DNA of 64,000 nt from Alkalihalophilus pseudofirmus (GCF_029094545.1 NZ_CP117835.1:1778001-1842000), one strand, 5' to 3'; shown: positions 17,867 to 26,632, counted from the stretch's first letter. A program made the numbers and translations. Notes: a model not told the origin generated them from the sequence alone.

Positions 17867-18600
17867 GAAAGAATAATCAAGTTTAATGCGGCTATGAATA
17901 CAATGATCATTGCAAGACTTTTAATCAGGTGATTTGGAAGCTTCTCAAACCACTTCATACCAAGTGAAGTACCAATGCAAACACCAATAATACCGATGAA
18001 TATATAGATCATCATGTTGGAGTTGAAATCTCCATTTATCCCATGCAATGTAATCGTAGATAAGCTGGTAATGATCGTCATCAGCTGCAAATTAGCTTGA
18101 TACTTATGTTTCTCGTTAAGATAGATCATTAAGAAATAGAAGACGAAAAAGGGTCCGCCAACAGCGAAGATCCCGCCTATAAATCCACCTGAAAAACCTA
18201 ATGATATCGGAATGAGGGGATGAATTCTCTGATCAGGAGCTGTATTCTTTTTTTGTAGAAGAAGAAAGATCACCATTCCAATTAAGAAAAAGCCTAAAAT
18301 TTTCTTTAAACTATCCATTTCTCCGTATGTACTTAAGAAGAAAAAAGAGAAAACTCGACCAACCATGGCCGAGGCGATCAAAATACCTATTCCTTTTAAA
18401 TCAATCGAACGATACACTTTGAAAATAATACTTAAGGCGGCAACTAATAAAAGCGTAACGACGATTAACGTGCTTTCTTTAATGGTTAAGAAAAGGGGCA
18501 GAAACCCCATGACAACAAGTCCGAAGCCAAATCCGCTTGCTCCTTGAATAAAGCCCCCAACTAAGATAATAAGAAAAATAATGAGTAACTCAAAAAACAT
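17863..18600 (-). CDS. TauE/SafE family membrane transporter (sulfite exporter-like)
   Basis: 245 residues with about eight hydrophobic segments. The N-terminal GGFIQGASGFGFGLVVMGFL and the second-half SLGFSGGFIGGIFAVGGPF are the repeated glycine-rich motifs of the TauE/SafE family, whose members export sulfite, sulfoacetate or related anions. ATG 18600 was preferred over GTG 18606 because AAGGA then has nine-base spacing. No sulfonate-degradation gene is adjacent, although an aminotransferase/aldehyde dehydrogenase operon lies 5 kb away; that link is weak. Confidence 0.82.
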   Translation of the reverse strand: MFFELLIIFLIILVGGFIQGASGFGFGLVVMGFLPLFLTIKESTLIVVTLLLVAALSIIFKVYRSIDLKGIGILIASAMVGRVFSFFFLSTYGEMDSLKKILGFFLIGMVIFLLLQKKNTAPDQRIHPLIPISLGFSGGFIGGIFAVGGPFFVFYFLMIYLNEKHKYQANLQLMTIITSLSTITLHGINGDFNSNMMIYIFIGIIGVCIGTSLGMKWFEKLPNHLIKSLAMIIVFIAALNLIILS

Positions 18601-18633
18601 AAACACCGATCCTTGCTCGTTTGATTATCGTTA

Positions 18634-18984
18634 TTACATAAATGTTGTTTCGACGTTTCTTGGAATCTCTTTTAAAGGTTTACCTTCTTTGTAGTAGAGA
18701 TCCGGATTTAAAATGACAAAGAATACATGCACATTCGTATACCCGTAATCAGTTAATTTTTGATTAATCATTGAAGCTAGATGATTGTGGGTTTCTTGGT
18801 CCCGCTCAAACATAAAGATCTCGACCGAAGAAGGTGTGTCTGTTATCTGTACAACGGAAATAACTTCAATCTTCACCGTTTCTTTCGGCAAATTTGCAAT
18901 TAATGATATCTGATCTATTAAATAAGGTGCTGCGTGTCTTACAATATCGCTATCAATTCCTTTAAAACGTAAAAATGGCATCAT
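18634..18984 (-). CDS. DUF1904 family protein (tautomerase-like fold)
   Basis: 116 residues starting MMPFLRFKGIDSD. The pattern LRFKGID, VKIEVISV, SSVEIFMFERDQE, VHVFFVILNP matches DUF1904, a family thought to share the tautomerase/MIF fold. The N-terminal Pro used by tautomerases is at position 3 in the ATG ATG CCA start, or position 2 if the second ATG is used. Start at 18984 behind AAGGAAG. It sits 33 bases upstream of the TauE-type gene on the same strand, probably one transcript. Function unknown. Confidence 0.72.
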   Translation of the reverse strand: MMPFLRFKGIDSDIVRHAAPYLIDQISLIANLPKETVKIEVISVVQITDTPSSVEIFMFERDQETHNHLASMINQKLTDYGYTNVHVFFVILNPDLYYKEGKPLKEIPRNVETTFM

Positions 18985-19110
18985 GCCTCTTCCTTTCAAA
19001 CAGGATTACTAAACAAGTTGAGAGTTGCTAGCTTGTCTGCTCTACTATAATTACCTGGGTACGTAATAATATATCTAGATAATTGTATCATAGTTTGTCA
19101 GATCATGTCC

Positions 19111-19141
19111 CAAAAAAAGACACTTCCCAAACAGGAAGTGC
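19111..19141 (-). terminator. Terminator of the DUF1801 gene
   Basis: Stem CACTTCC / GGAAGTG with a five-base loop and a T7 run on the minus strand. Confidence 0.85.
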
Positions 19142-19151
19142 AGCGTACCTA

Positions 19152-19580
19152 TTAATGATGATCAGGATACAATGTGTGTAGAAAATCTACGGATTGTTTA
19201 ATTAAAGCTTTTAGCACATTAGTATCTATATCAGCTACTTTATTGATGTAAACACATGCTTTACCGGATGTATGCTTGCCGAATGATTCTAATAGTTTTT
19301 CGCGGTTTGGATCTCCTGTTGCAAAGTACAAACTTATTTTTGCCTTGCGAGGAGAGAATCCAACGAGGGGTGCGTCGCCTTCATGACCTGTATTATATGT
19401 ATAATGATAAGACCCAAATCCAATAATACTTGAACCCCACATTTTTGCTTCAAAGCCTGTCGTTTCTGTGAAAAGATCTAATAATTGATACGCGTCTTGA
19501 CGTTTCTTAGGGCTTTCTACTTTTTCAATGAATGCTATAACGCTTGCATCATTTTCTTTTGTTTTAAGTTTATAAGCCAC
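19152..19580 (-). CDS. DUF1801 (YdhG-like) domain protein
   Basis: 142 residues. FIEKVESPKKRQDAYQLLDL, the central KMWGSSIIGFGSYHYTY and the C-terminal GKACVYINKVADID are typical of DUF1801. GTG 19580 is preferred (AGGGG eight bases upstream) over an ATG twelve codons earlier that has no ribosome-binding site. The function of the family is not established. It is a single gene. Confidence 0.75.
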   Translation of the reverse strand: MAYKLKTKENDASVIAFIEKVESPKKRQDAYQLLDLFTETTGFEAKMWGSSIIGFGSYHYTYNTGHEGDAPLVGFSPRKAKISLYFATGDPNREKLLESFGKHTSGKACVYINKVADIDTNVLKALIKQSVDFLHTLYPDHH

Positions 19581-19701
19581 CCGCAGCACCCCTGTCGTAT
19601 ATATTGTACTGATCATATCATGATTTTTAGTGAAGAAGAAATAAGCGATGTCTATGGGACACCGCTACATCTGTTAAAAGTGCAGCTTAAAAGCTATTCT
19701 T

Positions 19702-20694
19702 CTAATCCTTCACTATTCCTGCTTCTACCTTGCTCTCCTGCTGTTCTCGCTTTTTCTTCAACGCTACTAAAGATATCATCTCATGGGCGACTGCTGAAGC
19801 CATAACCGCCGTCACCTCACCGCTGTCGTAGGTTGGGAGTAATTCAACTAAATCAAATCCGACTATATTTAACCCGTCTAATTTTCGCACACATTCAAGT
19901 GCTTCATAATTGGTCGCACCGCATACTTCAGGAGTGCCGGTTCCAGGGGCATAGGCTGGATCGACAAAATCAATATCAAAAGATACAAATAGCGGCGCAT
20001 CACCTACTCGTTTATGCACTCTTTCCATTGTTTCTGCGTAACCGATTTGGCGGAACTCTTGCATGGTTATAACTTCAAAACCTAGATGGCGTGTATCATT
20101 CATATCTTCTGGACCGTATAACGAACCGCGCATTCCAACCATGATTGAATGTTCAACATCAATCAGCCCTTCTTCTACAGCGCGTCTAAACGGTGTCCCA
20201 TGCATGTATTTTTCTCCGTAATAGTGATCCCAAGTATCGGCATGGGCATCAAACAATACTAGAGCAACTGGTCCATATTTTTCTGCAAAGGCACGGAGAT
20301 GGCCGAGGCTGATAGAGTGATCGCCGCCAAGTATAATTGGTGTGATATTATGATGAAGGATTGGTCGAAGCTCATCTTGAATTGCTTCATATGTGCGATG
20401 TACATTGCCTGGCACCACATTCACATCTCCGTAGTCGACTCCTGATGCATAATCAAAAATATTAATATCTTGATCTGGATTGTATGGTCTAAGCAACACA
20501 GAAAAATCTCGGATGTGCTGCGGGCCTAATCTTTGCCCTGTACGGAATGATGCAGCCGTGTCAAAAGGAACGCCTAAAATTACAAAGTCTACATTTTCTG
20601 TCGTTTTAATTGCCTCAAGTCTCATAAATGTACGGACTCCGCAAAACCGAGGTGACTGAGATGAATCTTTTGGTTGGTACATAGGTTTAGTCAT
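19702..20694 (-). CDS. Ureohydrolase: guanidinobutyrase/guanidinopropionase or agmatinase
   Basis: 330 residues of the arginase/agmatinase family, splitting urea from a guanidino compound. All six manganese ligands are present: His126 (GGDHS), Asp149, His151 and Asp153 (DAHAD), Asp240 and Asp242 (SFDIDFVDP). At 330 residues it is longer than B. subtilis SpeB (about 290). The N-terminal PRFCGVRTFMRL and the block YGEKYMHGTPFRRAVEEG resemble guanidinobutyrase/guanidinopropionase types, so I prefer that over agmatinase. ATG 20694 behind AGGAGG. It is transcribed from a sigma-54 promoter at 20741-20756. Adjacent transaminase and aldehyde dehydrogenase genes would consume the GABA, beta-alanine or putrescine released. 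Confidence 0.85.
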   Translation of the reverse strand: MTKPMYQPKDSSQSPRFCGVRTFMRLEAIKTTENVDFVILGVPFDTAASFRTGQRLGPQHIRDFSVLLRPYNPDQDINIFDYASGVDYGDVNVVPGNVHRTYEAIQDELRPILHHNITPIILGGDHSISLGHLRAFAEKYGPVALVLFDAHADTWDHYYGEKYMHGTPFRRAVEEGLIDVEHSIMVGMRGSLYGPEDMNDTRHLGFEVITMQEFRQIGYAETMERVHKRVGDAPLFVSFDIDFVDPAYAPGTGTPEVCGATNYEALECVRKLDGLNIVGFDLVELLPTYDSGEVTAVMASAVAHEMISLVALKKKREQQESKVEAGIVKD

Positions 20695-20740
20695 CGAATA
20701 ACCTCCTGATATCACTAAAAAGTTTGATAGTATCTTTAAT

Positions 20741-20756
20741 TGCAAGACCTGTGCCA
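20741..20756 (-). promoter_or_regulatory. Sigma-54 (-24/-12) promoter of the ureohydrolase gene
   Basis: Minus strand TGGCAC-AGGTC-TTGCA is a perfect match to the TGGCAC-N5-TTGCW consensus, 47 bases upstream of the ureohydrolase ATG. The regulator gene beside it encodes a sigma-54 activator. Confidence 0.93.
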
Positions 20757-20786
20757 GTTTCATTTCATTGTAAAACGTACAAGAAA

Positions 20787-20820
20787 AGCCCATTTAATTC
20801 AATAATGAATTAAATGGGCT
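20787..20820 (-). terminator. Terminator of the sigma-54 activator gene
   Basis: Perfect 15-bp stem AGCCCATTTAATTCA / TGAATTAAATGGGCT with a four-base loop; the minus-strand exit is TTTTC. It separates the activator gene from the ureohydrolase promoter. Confidence 0.9.
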
Positions 20821-20833
20821 AAATTTAAGTTGT

Positions 20834-22261
20834 TTATGAATTAAGATGCATTTTTGAATTGAGATTGTATTTATGGAGTTTTCTCACAACGGTTGATTGG
20901 CTTAATCCAAGAAGTTCAGCCATTTCATATGTCGTTTTGCATTGCTTTAAAGCATGCTCAAGCCAATGTTTTTCTACTTGCGCCATCGCTTCTTTATAGG
21001 TGGAGGCGTTGATTGCCTCATTGGATTGACTGGCTGTAGACTCCTCCATTGAGTTATGCTGCTGTTTGTGGATCAGGAGCGGCAAATCACTTATTTCAAT
21101 TCTGTCCTTCTCTGAGGTAAGCACCAATCGTTCCATTGTATTTTCTAATTCACGCACATTTCCTGGCCAGTGATAGGCTAGTAATTCATCGAGCGCTGGT
21201 GCTTGAAGATGTTTATGTACATTGTATTTTTGATTAAAGCTATGGAGGTAGTGCTGGATTAATAGTAGAATATCATCTTTTCTTTTGCGCAGCGGCGGGA
21301 TTTCGATCGGTATGACATGAAGTCTGTAGTATAGATCTTGCCTGAATGAACCGCTTCTGACCATTTCTTCTAAGTTTTGATTAGTTGAGGCAATCAGTCT
21401 GAAGTCAATTTTATGTGGTTTTAATCCGCCTACTCGTGTCACATTCTTTTCTTGCAGCACTTTTAAGAGTTTGGCTTGCATAGATAAAGGCAATTCCCCG
21501 ATTTCATCTAGAAATAATGTCCCGCCGTCTGCTAATTCGATCATGCCGGGCTTGCCTTTTTTATGTGCTCCGGTAAATGAACCCGATTCATACCCAAACA
21601 TTTCTGATTCAAATAACGCTTCTGGTATGGCGCTGCAATTTACTTCGATGAAAGGCTTTGAAGCTCGGCTGCTGCCATTATGGAGCGCCCTCGCAAATAC
21701 ATTTTTCCCAACGCCTGATTCCCCTAAAAATACGACTGTCGCTTCTGAATCAGATACTCTTTTAACAAGCTCCCACACCCGCTTGATTGCTTTACTTTTT
21801 AAGATGACATCACGATCTTGTTCTTCTTTTTCAAGCAGCTCTTCTATCTGTGATTCATATAGCCCCATTCTCTCCTGCAGCGTATGATAATTTTCTCTCA
21901 GCTCTTCAATTTCAGTTAAATCGTATGAAAAACTGATGACACGAAGGAGTTCTCCGTTCTCATTAAACACCGGCATTCCTGTTGCAAGCACCGTTCGTTC
22001 TCCTTTTGTATGCTGAAGCACCTGGCATTCTTTTTTTTCATTTAGTACCCTTACTGTTATTGAAGGTGAGAAAATGTCTTCTTTTTCAAGATCATATACA
22101 GAGCGGCCTAGGATCTGGTTAAACTCTACGCCATATATATCAAGACAATTAGGGCTAGCCTTCAGGACGTTACCTTCTCCATCCGTGATGACAATATTGT
22201 CCTTTGACCCTTTTAAAATCGCCTGTAACTCTATCTCAACGAAGTTATTTCCTGAATCCAT
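20834..22261 (-). CDS. Sigma-54-dependent transcriptional activator (PAS, AAA+, Fis-type HTH)
   Basis: 475 residues. An N-terminal PAS domain (about 8-120, DNIVITDGEGNVLKASPNC) is followed by a short coiled linker, then the AAA+ domain with Walker A GESGVGKN (180-187), the sigma-54-contacting loop ESGSFTGA (225-232, Ser in place of the first Ala of GAFTGA) and Walker B GGTLFLDEIGE. The C-terminal Fis-like HTH is TYEMAELLGLSQSTVVRKL. There is no receiver domain, so it probably senses a small ligand through the PAS domain. It lies between the two operons that carry sigma-54 promoters and is almost certainly their activator. Confidence 0.92.
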   Translation of the reverse strand: MDSGNNFVEIELQAILKGSKDNIVITDGEGNVLKASPNCLDIYGVEFNQILGRSVYDLEKEDIFSPSITVRVLNEKKECQVLQHTKGERTVLATGMPVFNENGELLRVISFSYDLTEIEELRENYHTLQERMGLYESQIEELLEKEEQDRDVILKSKAIKRVWELVKRVSDSEATVVFLGESGVGKNVFARALHNGSSRASKPFIEVNCSAIPEALFESEMFGYESGSFTGAHKKGKPGMIELADGGTLFLDEIGELPLSMQAKLLKVLQEKNVTRVGGLKPHKIDFRLIASTNQNLEEMVRSGSFRQDLYYRLHVIPIEIPPLRKRKDDILLLIQHYLHSFNQKYNVHKHLQAPALDELLAYHWPGNVRELENTMERLVLTSEKDRIEISDLPLLIHKQQHNSMEESTASQSNEAINASTYKEAMAQVEKHWLEHALKQCKTTYEMAELLGLSQSTVVRKLHKYNLNSKMHLNS

Positions 22262-22467
22262 AGAAAACCGTCCCTTCTAGGAGTATGTTACCATCAAATA
22301 TATCATTTTTTGTGCTGGATTGCGCAGGTTAAGACTGTTATTGCCTCTGTTCAGGCAAGATTAATGTGGTCTCTAGTAGGAATTGGATTTATTGCTACTA
22401 GAATTAACTTCTTTCAGAGATTAATTGTGTTAGTTGCCTCGTAATTGCACCAATCTTTACACATACA

Positions 22468-22497
22468 AAAAATGGCGGGCATCTACGCCCACCATAC
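22468..22497 (-). terminator. Terminator of the aminotransferase-aldehyde dehydrogenase operon
   Basis: Minus-strand stem GGTGGGC / GCCCGCC around GTAGAT, then ATTTTTTGT; it lies directly after the dehydrogenase stop. Confidence 0.82.
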
Positions 22498-22502
22498 CTT
22501 GC

Positions 22503-23927
22503 TTAATAGTTATGATTAAAAACGATCAATTTTTGCTCGGTCATTTCTTCGATCGCATATTTTACGCCTTCGCGGCCAACGCCACTTTCTTTGACACCGC
22601 CATAAGGCATATGGTCGACTCTGAATGTTGGAATATCATTAATCATCACACCGCCGACATGGATCTTTTTCGTCGCTGCAAAAGCGGTATGAATGTTTTC
22701 TGTATAAATACCAGCTTGCAGACCGTATTTAGAATTGTTAACCTCATCGATCGCCTCATCAATAGATGTCACTTTGTTAATATGAACGATCGGTGCAAAC
22801 ACTTCCTGGCACGATACTTTCAATTCATTTCCTGCATGGAGAAGGACGGTAGGGTAGAGAATATTTCCTTCAGCCTCTCCGCCGCAAGCAACCTCGGCCT
22901 CTTTTTGCTTCGCTTCCTCAATCCAGCTTAGAGCACGCTTGACATCTTTTGCGCTGATTAGTGCTGAGACGTCCGTTTGGTCATCTAGTGCATCCCCGAC
23001 AATCAATTTCTTTGTCTCTTGAACAAACTTTTCAACAAACTCCTCATACACTTCATCCATTACATAGATACGCTGCAAGGAAATACACACTTGGCCTTGG
23101 AAAGCAAACGCTCCAGAAACGGCACGAGAAATAATTTTATCTATATCTACGTTTTTATCAATAATGACAGCTGCATTTGAGCCCAGCTCGAGTGTGACCT
23201 TCTTAAGACCCGCCTTATTACGAATGCCTATTCCTACTTCAGGGCTTCCGGTAAAGGAAATCTTTTTCACGCGGTCATCTGTGACTAGTTTTTCACCGAC
23301 TACAGATCCGCTCCCAGTAACAATATTTAACGCACCTACCGGAAGACCAGCTTCTTCAAAAATGTCTGCTAGAAACAGCGAGGATAGAGGTGTCTGACCT
23401 GCAGGCTTCAAGACCACTGCATTACCTGATGCAATCGCTGGACCTACTTTATGGGCAACAAGGTTCATCGGGAAGTTGAAGGGAGTAATGGCTCCGACAA
23501 CCCCCAGTGGTTCACGTACCGTGTAGGCTGTTCTCCCTTCTCCGCCTTCTTGAGCATCTAACGGCAAAGTTTCACCTTGGATCCGTTTCGCTTCCTCAGC
23601 AGAGAATTTGTAGGTCGCAATCGTTCTTGCCACTTCAGCACGGGCCGTTTTAATCGGCTTTGCCGCTTCTCGGGCAATTAATTGAGCTGCCTCTTCTTTG
23701 CGCTCTTCTAATTTCGCTGCAGCTTTTTCTAAAATAGCTGCTCGTTTGTGACTAGCGAGTTCCGCCATGTCTTTGCTCGCTTTTTCAGCTGCTTCAATGG
23801 CAGCTTCTACTTGTTCTTCACTAGCTGCTGCAATCTCTGCAATCTTTTCCCCTGTATAAGGAGAAGATAATTCTGTATATGAATGTCCTTCCACCCATTG
23901 ACCATTTATATATAGATGCTTTTTCAC
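22503..23927 (-). CDS. NAD(P)-dependent aldehyde dehydrogenase (semialdehyde type)
   Basis: 474 residues. Catalytic residues are Asn151 (TPFNFP), Glu247 (LELGS) and Cys281 (FQGQVCISLQ). The FAFQGQVCISLQRIYV block puts it near the lactaldehyde/sulfoacetaldehyde/phosphonoacetaldehyde branch of the ALDH superfamily rather than near classical GabD, so the aldehyde is uncertain. GTG start behind GAGGGA, 21 bases after the aminotransferase stop. In this operon it should oxidise the semialdehyde produced by the transaminase, for example succinate or malonate semialdehyde or 4-aminobutanal. Confidence 0.9.
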   Translation of the reverse strand: MKKHLYINGQWVEGHSYTELSSPYTGEKIAEIAAASEEQVEAAIEAAEKASKDMAELASHKRAAILEKAAAKLEERKEEAAQLIAREAAKPIKTARAEVARTIATYKFSAEEAKRIQGETLPLDAQEGGEGRTAYTVREPLGVVGAITPFNFPMNLVAHKVGPAIASGNAVVLKPAGQTPLSSLFLADIFEEAGLPVGALNIVTGSGSVVGEKLVTDDRVKKISFTGSPEVGIGIRNKAGLKKVTLELGSNAAVIIDKNVDIDKIISRAVSGAFAFQGQVCISLQRIYVMDEVYEEFVEKFVQETKKLIVGDALDDQTDVSALISAKDVKRALSWIEEAKQKEAEVACGGEAEGNILYPTVLLHAGNELKVSCQEVFAPIVHINKVTSIDEAIDEVNNSKYGLQAGIYTENIHTAFAATKKIHVGGVMINDIPTFRVDHMPYGGVKESGVGREGVKYAIEEMTEQKLIVFNHNY

Positions 23928-23948
23928 CTGGATCCCTCGCTTTTATGA

Positions 23949-25280
23949 TTATAGTTTAATGGTTGTCTCTACTGCTTTGATTGCCTCATGTAATATGTTC
24001 ATCATGTCATTGATCTGCTCTTTTGTGATGATTAATGGAGGAGAGAAAACAAGAGTATCCTGTCCGTTAAAGACAACAGAACGCAGAATCAATCCACGCT
24101 TTGCGGCTTCTGTAACAACCATAGGTGCTAGAGGCTGCGGAAATCTCTCTTCTTTTTCTTTATCTTTCATAAACTCAATCGCACCCATTAAGCCGAGGGC
24201 GCGGACATCACCAATACTTTCAAAAGTCTCCTGCAAGTTTATAAATCCATTTAGCAACTCTTCACCCATTTGGCTTGAATTAGCTATCAAATTTTCACGC
24301 TCAATGATTTCAAGGTTCCGAAGAGCGACTGCACATGCTACTGGATGCCCGCTGTACGTATATCCGTGAAGAAGGGTGCCAGTTGAGAGCTTTGTAAAGT
24401 CTTCATGCATGCGGCTTGAGATCATAACCCCGCCAAGCTGGGCATAACCGCTTGTGACTCCCTTTGCAAAGCACATCATATCAGGGGCTACATCATAATG
24501 ATCCATTCCAAAATACGTACCTGTGCGCCCGAATCCTGTAATGACTTCATCTGTAATAAATAAAATTCCGTACTCATCACAGATCTCTCTCACCGCTTTA
24601 AAGTATTCTTTTGTTGCGATATGAAGACCTCCTGCTCCTTGAACAGGTTCTGAAATAAAGGCAGCAACCGTCTCAGGCCCCTCTGACTCAATCACCTGTC
24701 TTAACGCTTCAGGGGACATATGATCGGCATAATGAAAGTCTGGAGCAAGAGAGTTGGTAAAGTCACGAAAAGCTTGAATTCCTGTGGCACTTGTTGCTCC
24801 CATAGCCACACCATGATAGGAATGTGTCCGTGAAATGATTTTTTTACGCTTAGGCTCGCCTTTTAATATCCAGTAATGTCTTGCCAGCTTGTATGCCGTA
24901 TCATTTGATTCTGAGCCCCCAGAGGTAAAAAAGGTTGCAGTTAGATCTCCTGGAGCAATTTCTGCAAGCTTTGCTGAAAGCCTGATAGCTGGTTCGTTAC
25001 TGAATGTCGCAAAAGAGGAACTAAATGCTAATGTCGACATTTGTTTACTTGCTACCTCACTTATTTCATTGCGGCCATGACCGATATTGACATTCCATAA
25101 AGAAGACATTCCATCGATCACTTTTTGGCCTGACATATCTGTTAAATAAATTCCCTCGCCTTTTGTGAATATGAAAGCAGGTCCATGCTCTTGCTGTGCG
25201 CCAATCGGTGAAGTAGGGTGTAAATAATGTTTCTTATCCAATTCACGAAGCTCTTCGATTTTACTTGTTTTTTGTGACAT
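23949..25280 (-). CDS. Class III omega-aminotransferase (YhxA-like)
   Basis: 443 residues, PLP enzyme. The PLP lysine is Lys273 in FAKGVTSGYAQLGG, the ring-nitrogen Asp is in FITDEV (about 244), and SGGSESNDTAYKLARHYW is the phosphate-binding segment. LDKKHYLHPTSP followed by IDGMSSLWNVNIGHGR is typical of YhxA-like and taurine/beta-alanine:pyruvate aminotransferases. ATG 25280 behind GGGGAG. It is the first gene of a two-gene operon driven by the sigma-54 promoter at 25328. Likely amino donors are GABA, beta-alanine or putrescine coming from the ureohydrolase; taurine is an alternative. Confidence 0.9.
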   Translation of the reverse strand: MSQKTSKIEELRELDKKHYLHPTSPIGAQQEHGPAFIFTKGEGIYLTDMSGQKVIDGMSSLWNVNIGHGRNEISEVASKQMSTLAFSSSFATFSNEPAIRLSAKLAEIAPGDLTATFFTSGGSESNDTAYKLARHYWILKGEPKRKKIISRTHSYHGVAMGATSATGIQAFRDFTNSLAPDFHYADHMSPEALRQVIESEGPETVAAFISEPVQGAGGLHIATKEYFKAVREICDEYGILFITDEVITGFGRTGTYFGMDHYDVAPDMMCFAKGVTSGYAQLGGVMISSRMHEDFTKLSTGTLLHGYTYSGHPVACAVALRNLEIIERENLIANSSQMGEELLNGFINLQETFESIGDVRALGLMGAIEFMKDKEKEERFPQPLAPMVVTEAAKRGLILRSVVFNGQDTLVFSPPLIITKEQINDMMNILHEAIKAVETTIKL

Positions 25281-25327
25281 TCCGCACACTCCCCTTTATC
25301 TACGTTTCTTCTTATACCTAGATATAT

Positions 25328-25343
25328 TGCAAAGTTTGTGCCA
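25328..25343 (-). promoter_or_regulatory. Sigma-54 (-24/-12) promoter of the aminotransferase operon
   Basis: Minus strand TGGCAC-AAACT-TTGCA, a perfect consensus match, 48 bases upstream of the aminotransferase ATG. It has the same geometry as the ureohydrolase promoter. Confidence 0.94.
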
Positions 25344-25349
25344 ATTTTA

Positions 25350-25432
25350 ATTGCTTGGTAAAGCAATCGTTTATACCAGATTGATCTAATTTTAGATCGA
25401 TAAAGATAGAAATCGATTAAAATATTAATCGA
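25350..25432. promoter_or_regulatory. Three inverted repeats, 32 bp apart: candidate activator binding array
   Basis: IR1 ATTGCTT-GGTA-AAGCAAT (25350-25367), IR2 GATCTA-ATTT-TAGATC (25383-25398) and IR3 TCGATTAA-AATA-TTAATCGA (25413-25432). All arms are perfect and the centres fall at 25358.5, 25390.5 and 25422.5, exactly 32 bp apart, about three helical turns. They lie upstream of the -24/-12 promoter, where a sigma-54 activator would bind. The arm sequences differ from each other, so a common motif is not proven. Confidence 0.55.
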
Positions 25433-25466
25433 ACAAGTGGATTTGATTTATTATTAAATTAGTCAA

Positions 25467-25495
25467 ACAAAAAAAGACAAGCTTTCGACTCGTCT
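25467..25495 (-). terminator. Terminator of the maltose acetyltransferase operon
   Basis: Minus-strand stem GACGAG / CTTGTC (one G-U pair) followed by T7; it begins just after the stop at 25497. Confidence 0.75.
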
Positions 25496-25496
25496 C

Positions 25497-26069
25497 CTAC
25501 CTCTTGTCATTTAAATCAATTTCTTTAATCACACGTGCAGGGTTGCCGCCTACAATTACATTCGTTGGCACGTCTTTTGTGACAACTGCGCCTGCTGCAA
25601 TCACCGCATTATCACCAATTTTAATTCCGGGATTGATGATCGCACCGCCGCCAATCCATACGTTATCTCCAATTGTGACAGGCTTACCGTACTCTGGACC
25701 TTTGATTCGTTCAAATGGATTGATCGGATGAGTGGCTGTGTAAATATGTACTCCTGGTGCAAGCATGCAGTTGTTGCCGAAACGAACTTCACATACATCC
25801 AAGATGACGCAGTCGAAATTGGCGAAAAATTGGTTGCCGACGTGAATATTATAGCCGTAATCACATCTGAAGTTAGGCTCCATATATACTTCTTCGCCAG
25901 TCGAGCCAAATAAATTTTTGATGGCTTGGATGCGCTCGGCATATTCTGACTCAGTCGTTTCATTAAACATTCGAGTTAAAAATCTTGCCTGTTCACGGTC
26001 TCGCATGAGTTCAGCGTCCCAAGGTTCATAAAGTTCACCGTCTATCATCTTTTGTTTCTCCGTCTTCAT
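25497..26069 (-). CDS. maa: Maltose O-acetyltransferase (Maa/LacA family)
   Basis: 190 residues. The N-terminal Mac domain ([20 protein letters not shown]) is followed by left-handed beta-helix hexapeptide repeats ending [35 protein letters not shown] and [11 protein letters not shown]. The catalytic His lies in TATHPINP. These features match maltose/galactoside acetyltransferases, which acetylate sugars with acetyl-CoA. ATG 26069 behind GGAGGGG. It lies 14 bases after the lipoprotein gene and is co-transcribed with it. Confidence 0.86.
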   Translation of the reverse strand: MKTEKQKMIDGELYEPWDAELMRDREQARFLTRMFNETTESEYAERIQAIKNLFGSTGEEVYMEPNFRCDYGYNIHVGNQFFANFDCVILDVCEVRFGNNCMLAPGVHIYTATHPINPFERIKGPEYGKPVTIGDNVWIGGGAIINPGIKIGDNAVIAAGAVVTKDVPTNVIVGGNPARVIKEIDLNDKR

Positions 26070-26083
26070 CCTATACCCCTCCA

Positions 26084-26632
26084 TTATTCCTCTACTGTTA
26101 TAATCGTACTGATTCCTTCACTCACATTCACTTCATTTCCTTCTATACTATAATGAAATGAAGGCACCGCAATCAACTCATACACTCCAGGCGGCAAAAT
26201 TAGATCTTTCTCAGCAAAGAAACCCTCCCAAAATTCGTTTTCTTGGGAGTCTGCATCCCATGCCCCTGTTTTAATAAAATTCTCTCTGTGCGGTACGTCT
26301 TTTGTTAAGGTGGTATAGAGTAGTGGCAACACCATTGCCCCCTCAAGCTCAAAATCACCATCCAACTGCTTAATATGGTTGTAATAAATGCTCCCGCCAT
26401 GCCCTATTTTTAGTTCTTCATTTTCACCCATATACGTGCTTTCAGTCCAAGCTTCAATTACTTCCCCGTCCTGATATACTTCTTTATCTGTGTAGATGGT
26501 ATAAACCATTTCCCCTGTTTGTTTTTCTGACCGTTCATAAGTACGCCCTTCTTGTACCCCCTCTACATCAACTTGATTAGTACCACACGCAGTAAGCAAA
26601 GTGACAGCCATAACAATGATTAAACGTTTCAT
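26084..26632 (-). CDS. Putative lipoprotein
   Basis: 182 residues. Type II signal peptide [16 protein letters not shown] with lipobox LTAC; the mature protein would be anchored through Cys16. The remainder is an acidic beta-rich domain ([20 protein letters not shown], then [20 protein letters not shown]) resembling bacterial extracellular Ig-like or intracellular proteinase inhibitor (BsuPI)-type folds; no family is certain. Start ATG 26632 with AAAGG upstream. It is the first gene of the pair with maa. Confidence 0.72.
   Translation of the reverse strand: MKRLIIVMAVTLLTACGTNQVDVEGVQEGRTYERSEKQTGEMVYTIYTDKEVYQDGEVIEAWTESTYMGENEELKIGHGGSIYYNHIKQLDGDFELEGAMVLPLLYTTLTKDVPHRENFIKTGAWDADSQENEFWEGFFAEKDLILPPGVYELIAVPSFHYSIEGNEVNVSEGISTIITVEE

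Noticed and set aside
20938-20957. ATTGCTTTAAAGCAT inside the sigma-54 activator gene, similar to the first upstream inverted repeat of the aminotransferase operon
   Set aside because: It has a shorter gap, lies in coding sequence and stands alone; not enough to call an activator site for the ureohydrolase promoter.
22434-22931. Plus-strand frame of 165 codons opposite the aldehyde dehydrogenase gene
   Set aside because: It mirrors a well-supported dehydrogenase gene and crosses its terminator; other long antisense frames (for example 21471-21887, 23959-24369) are likewise shadows.
17863-25280. A taurine or sulfonate degradation pathway linking the TauE-type transporter with the aminotransferase and dehydrogenase
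   Set aside because: The transporter gene is in a different transcription unit 5 kb away without a sigma-54 promoter, and no sulfoacetaldehyde acetyltransferase or taurine importer is present. The ureohydrolase explains the regulon better.
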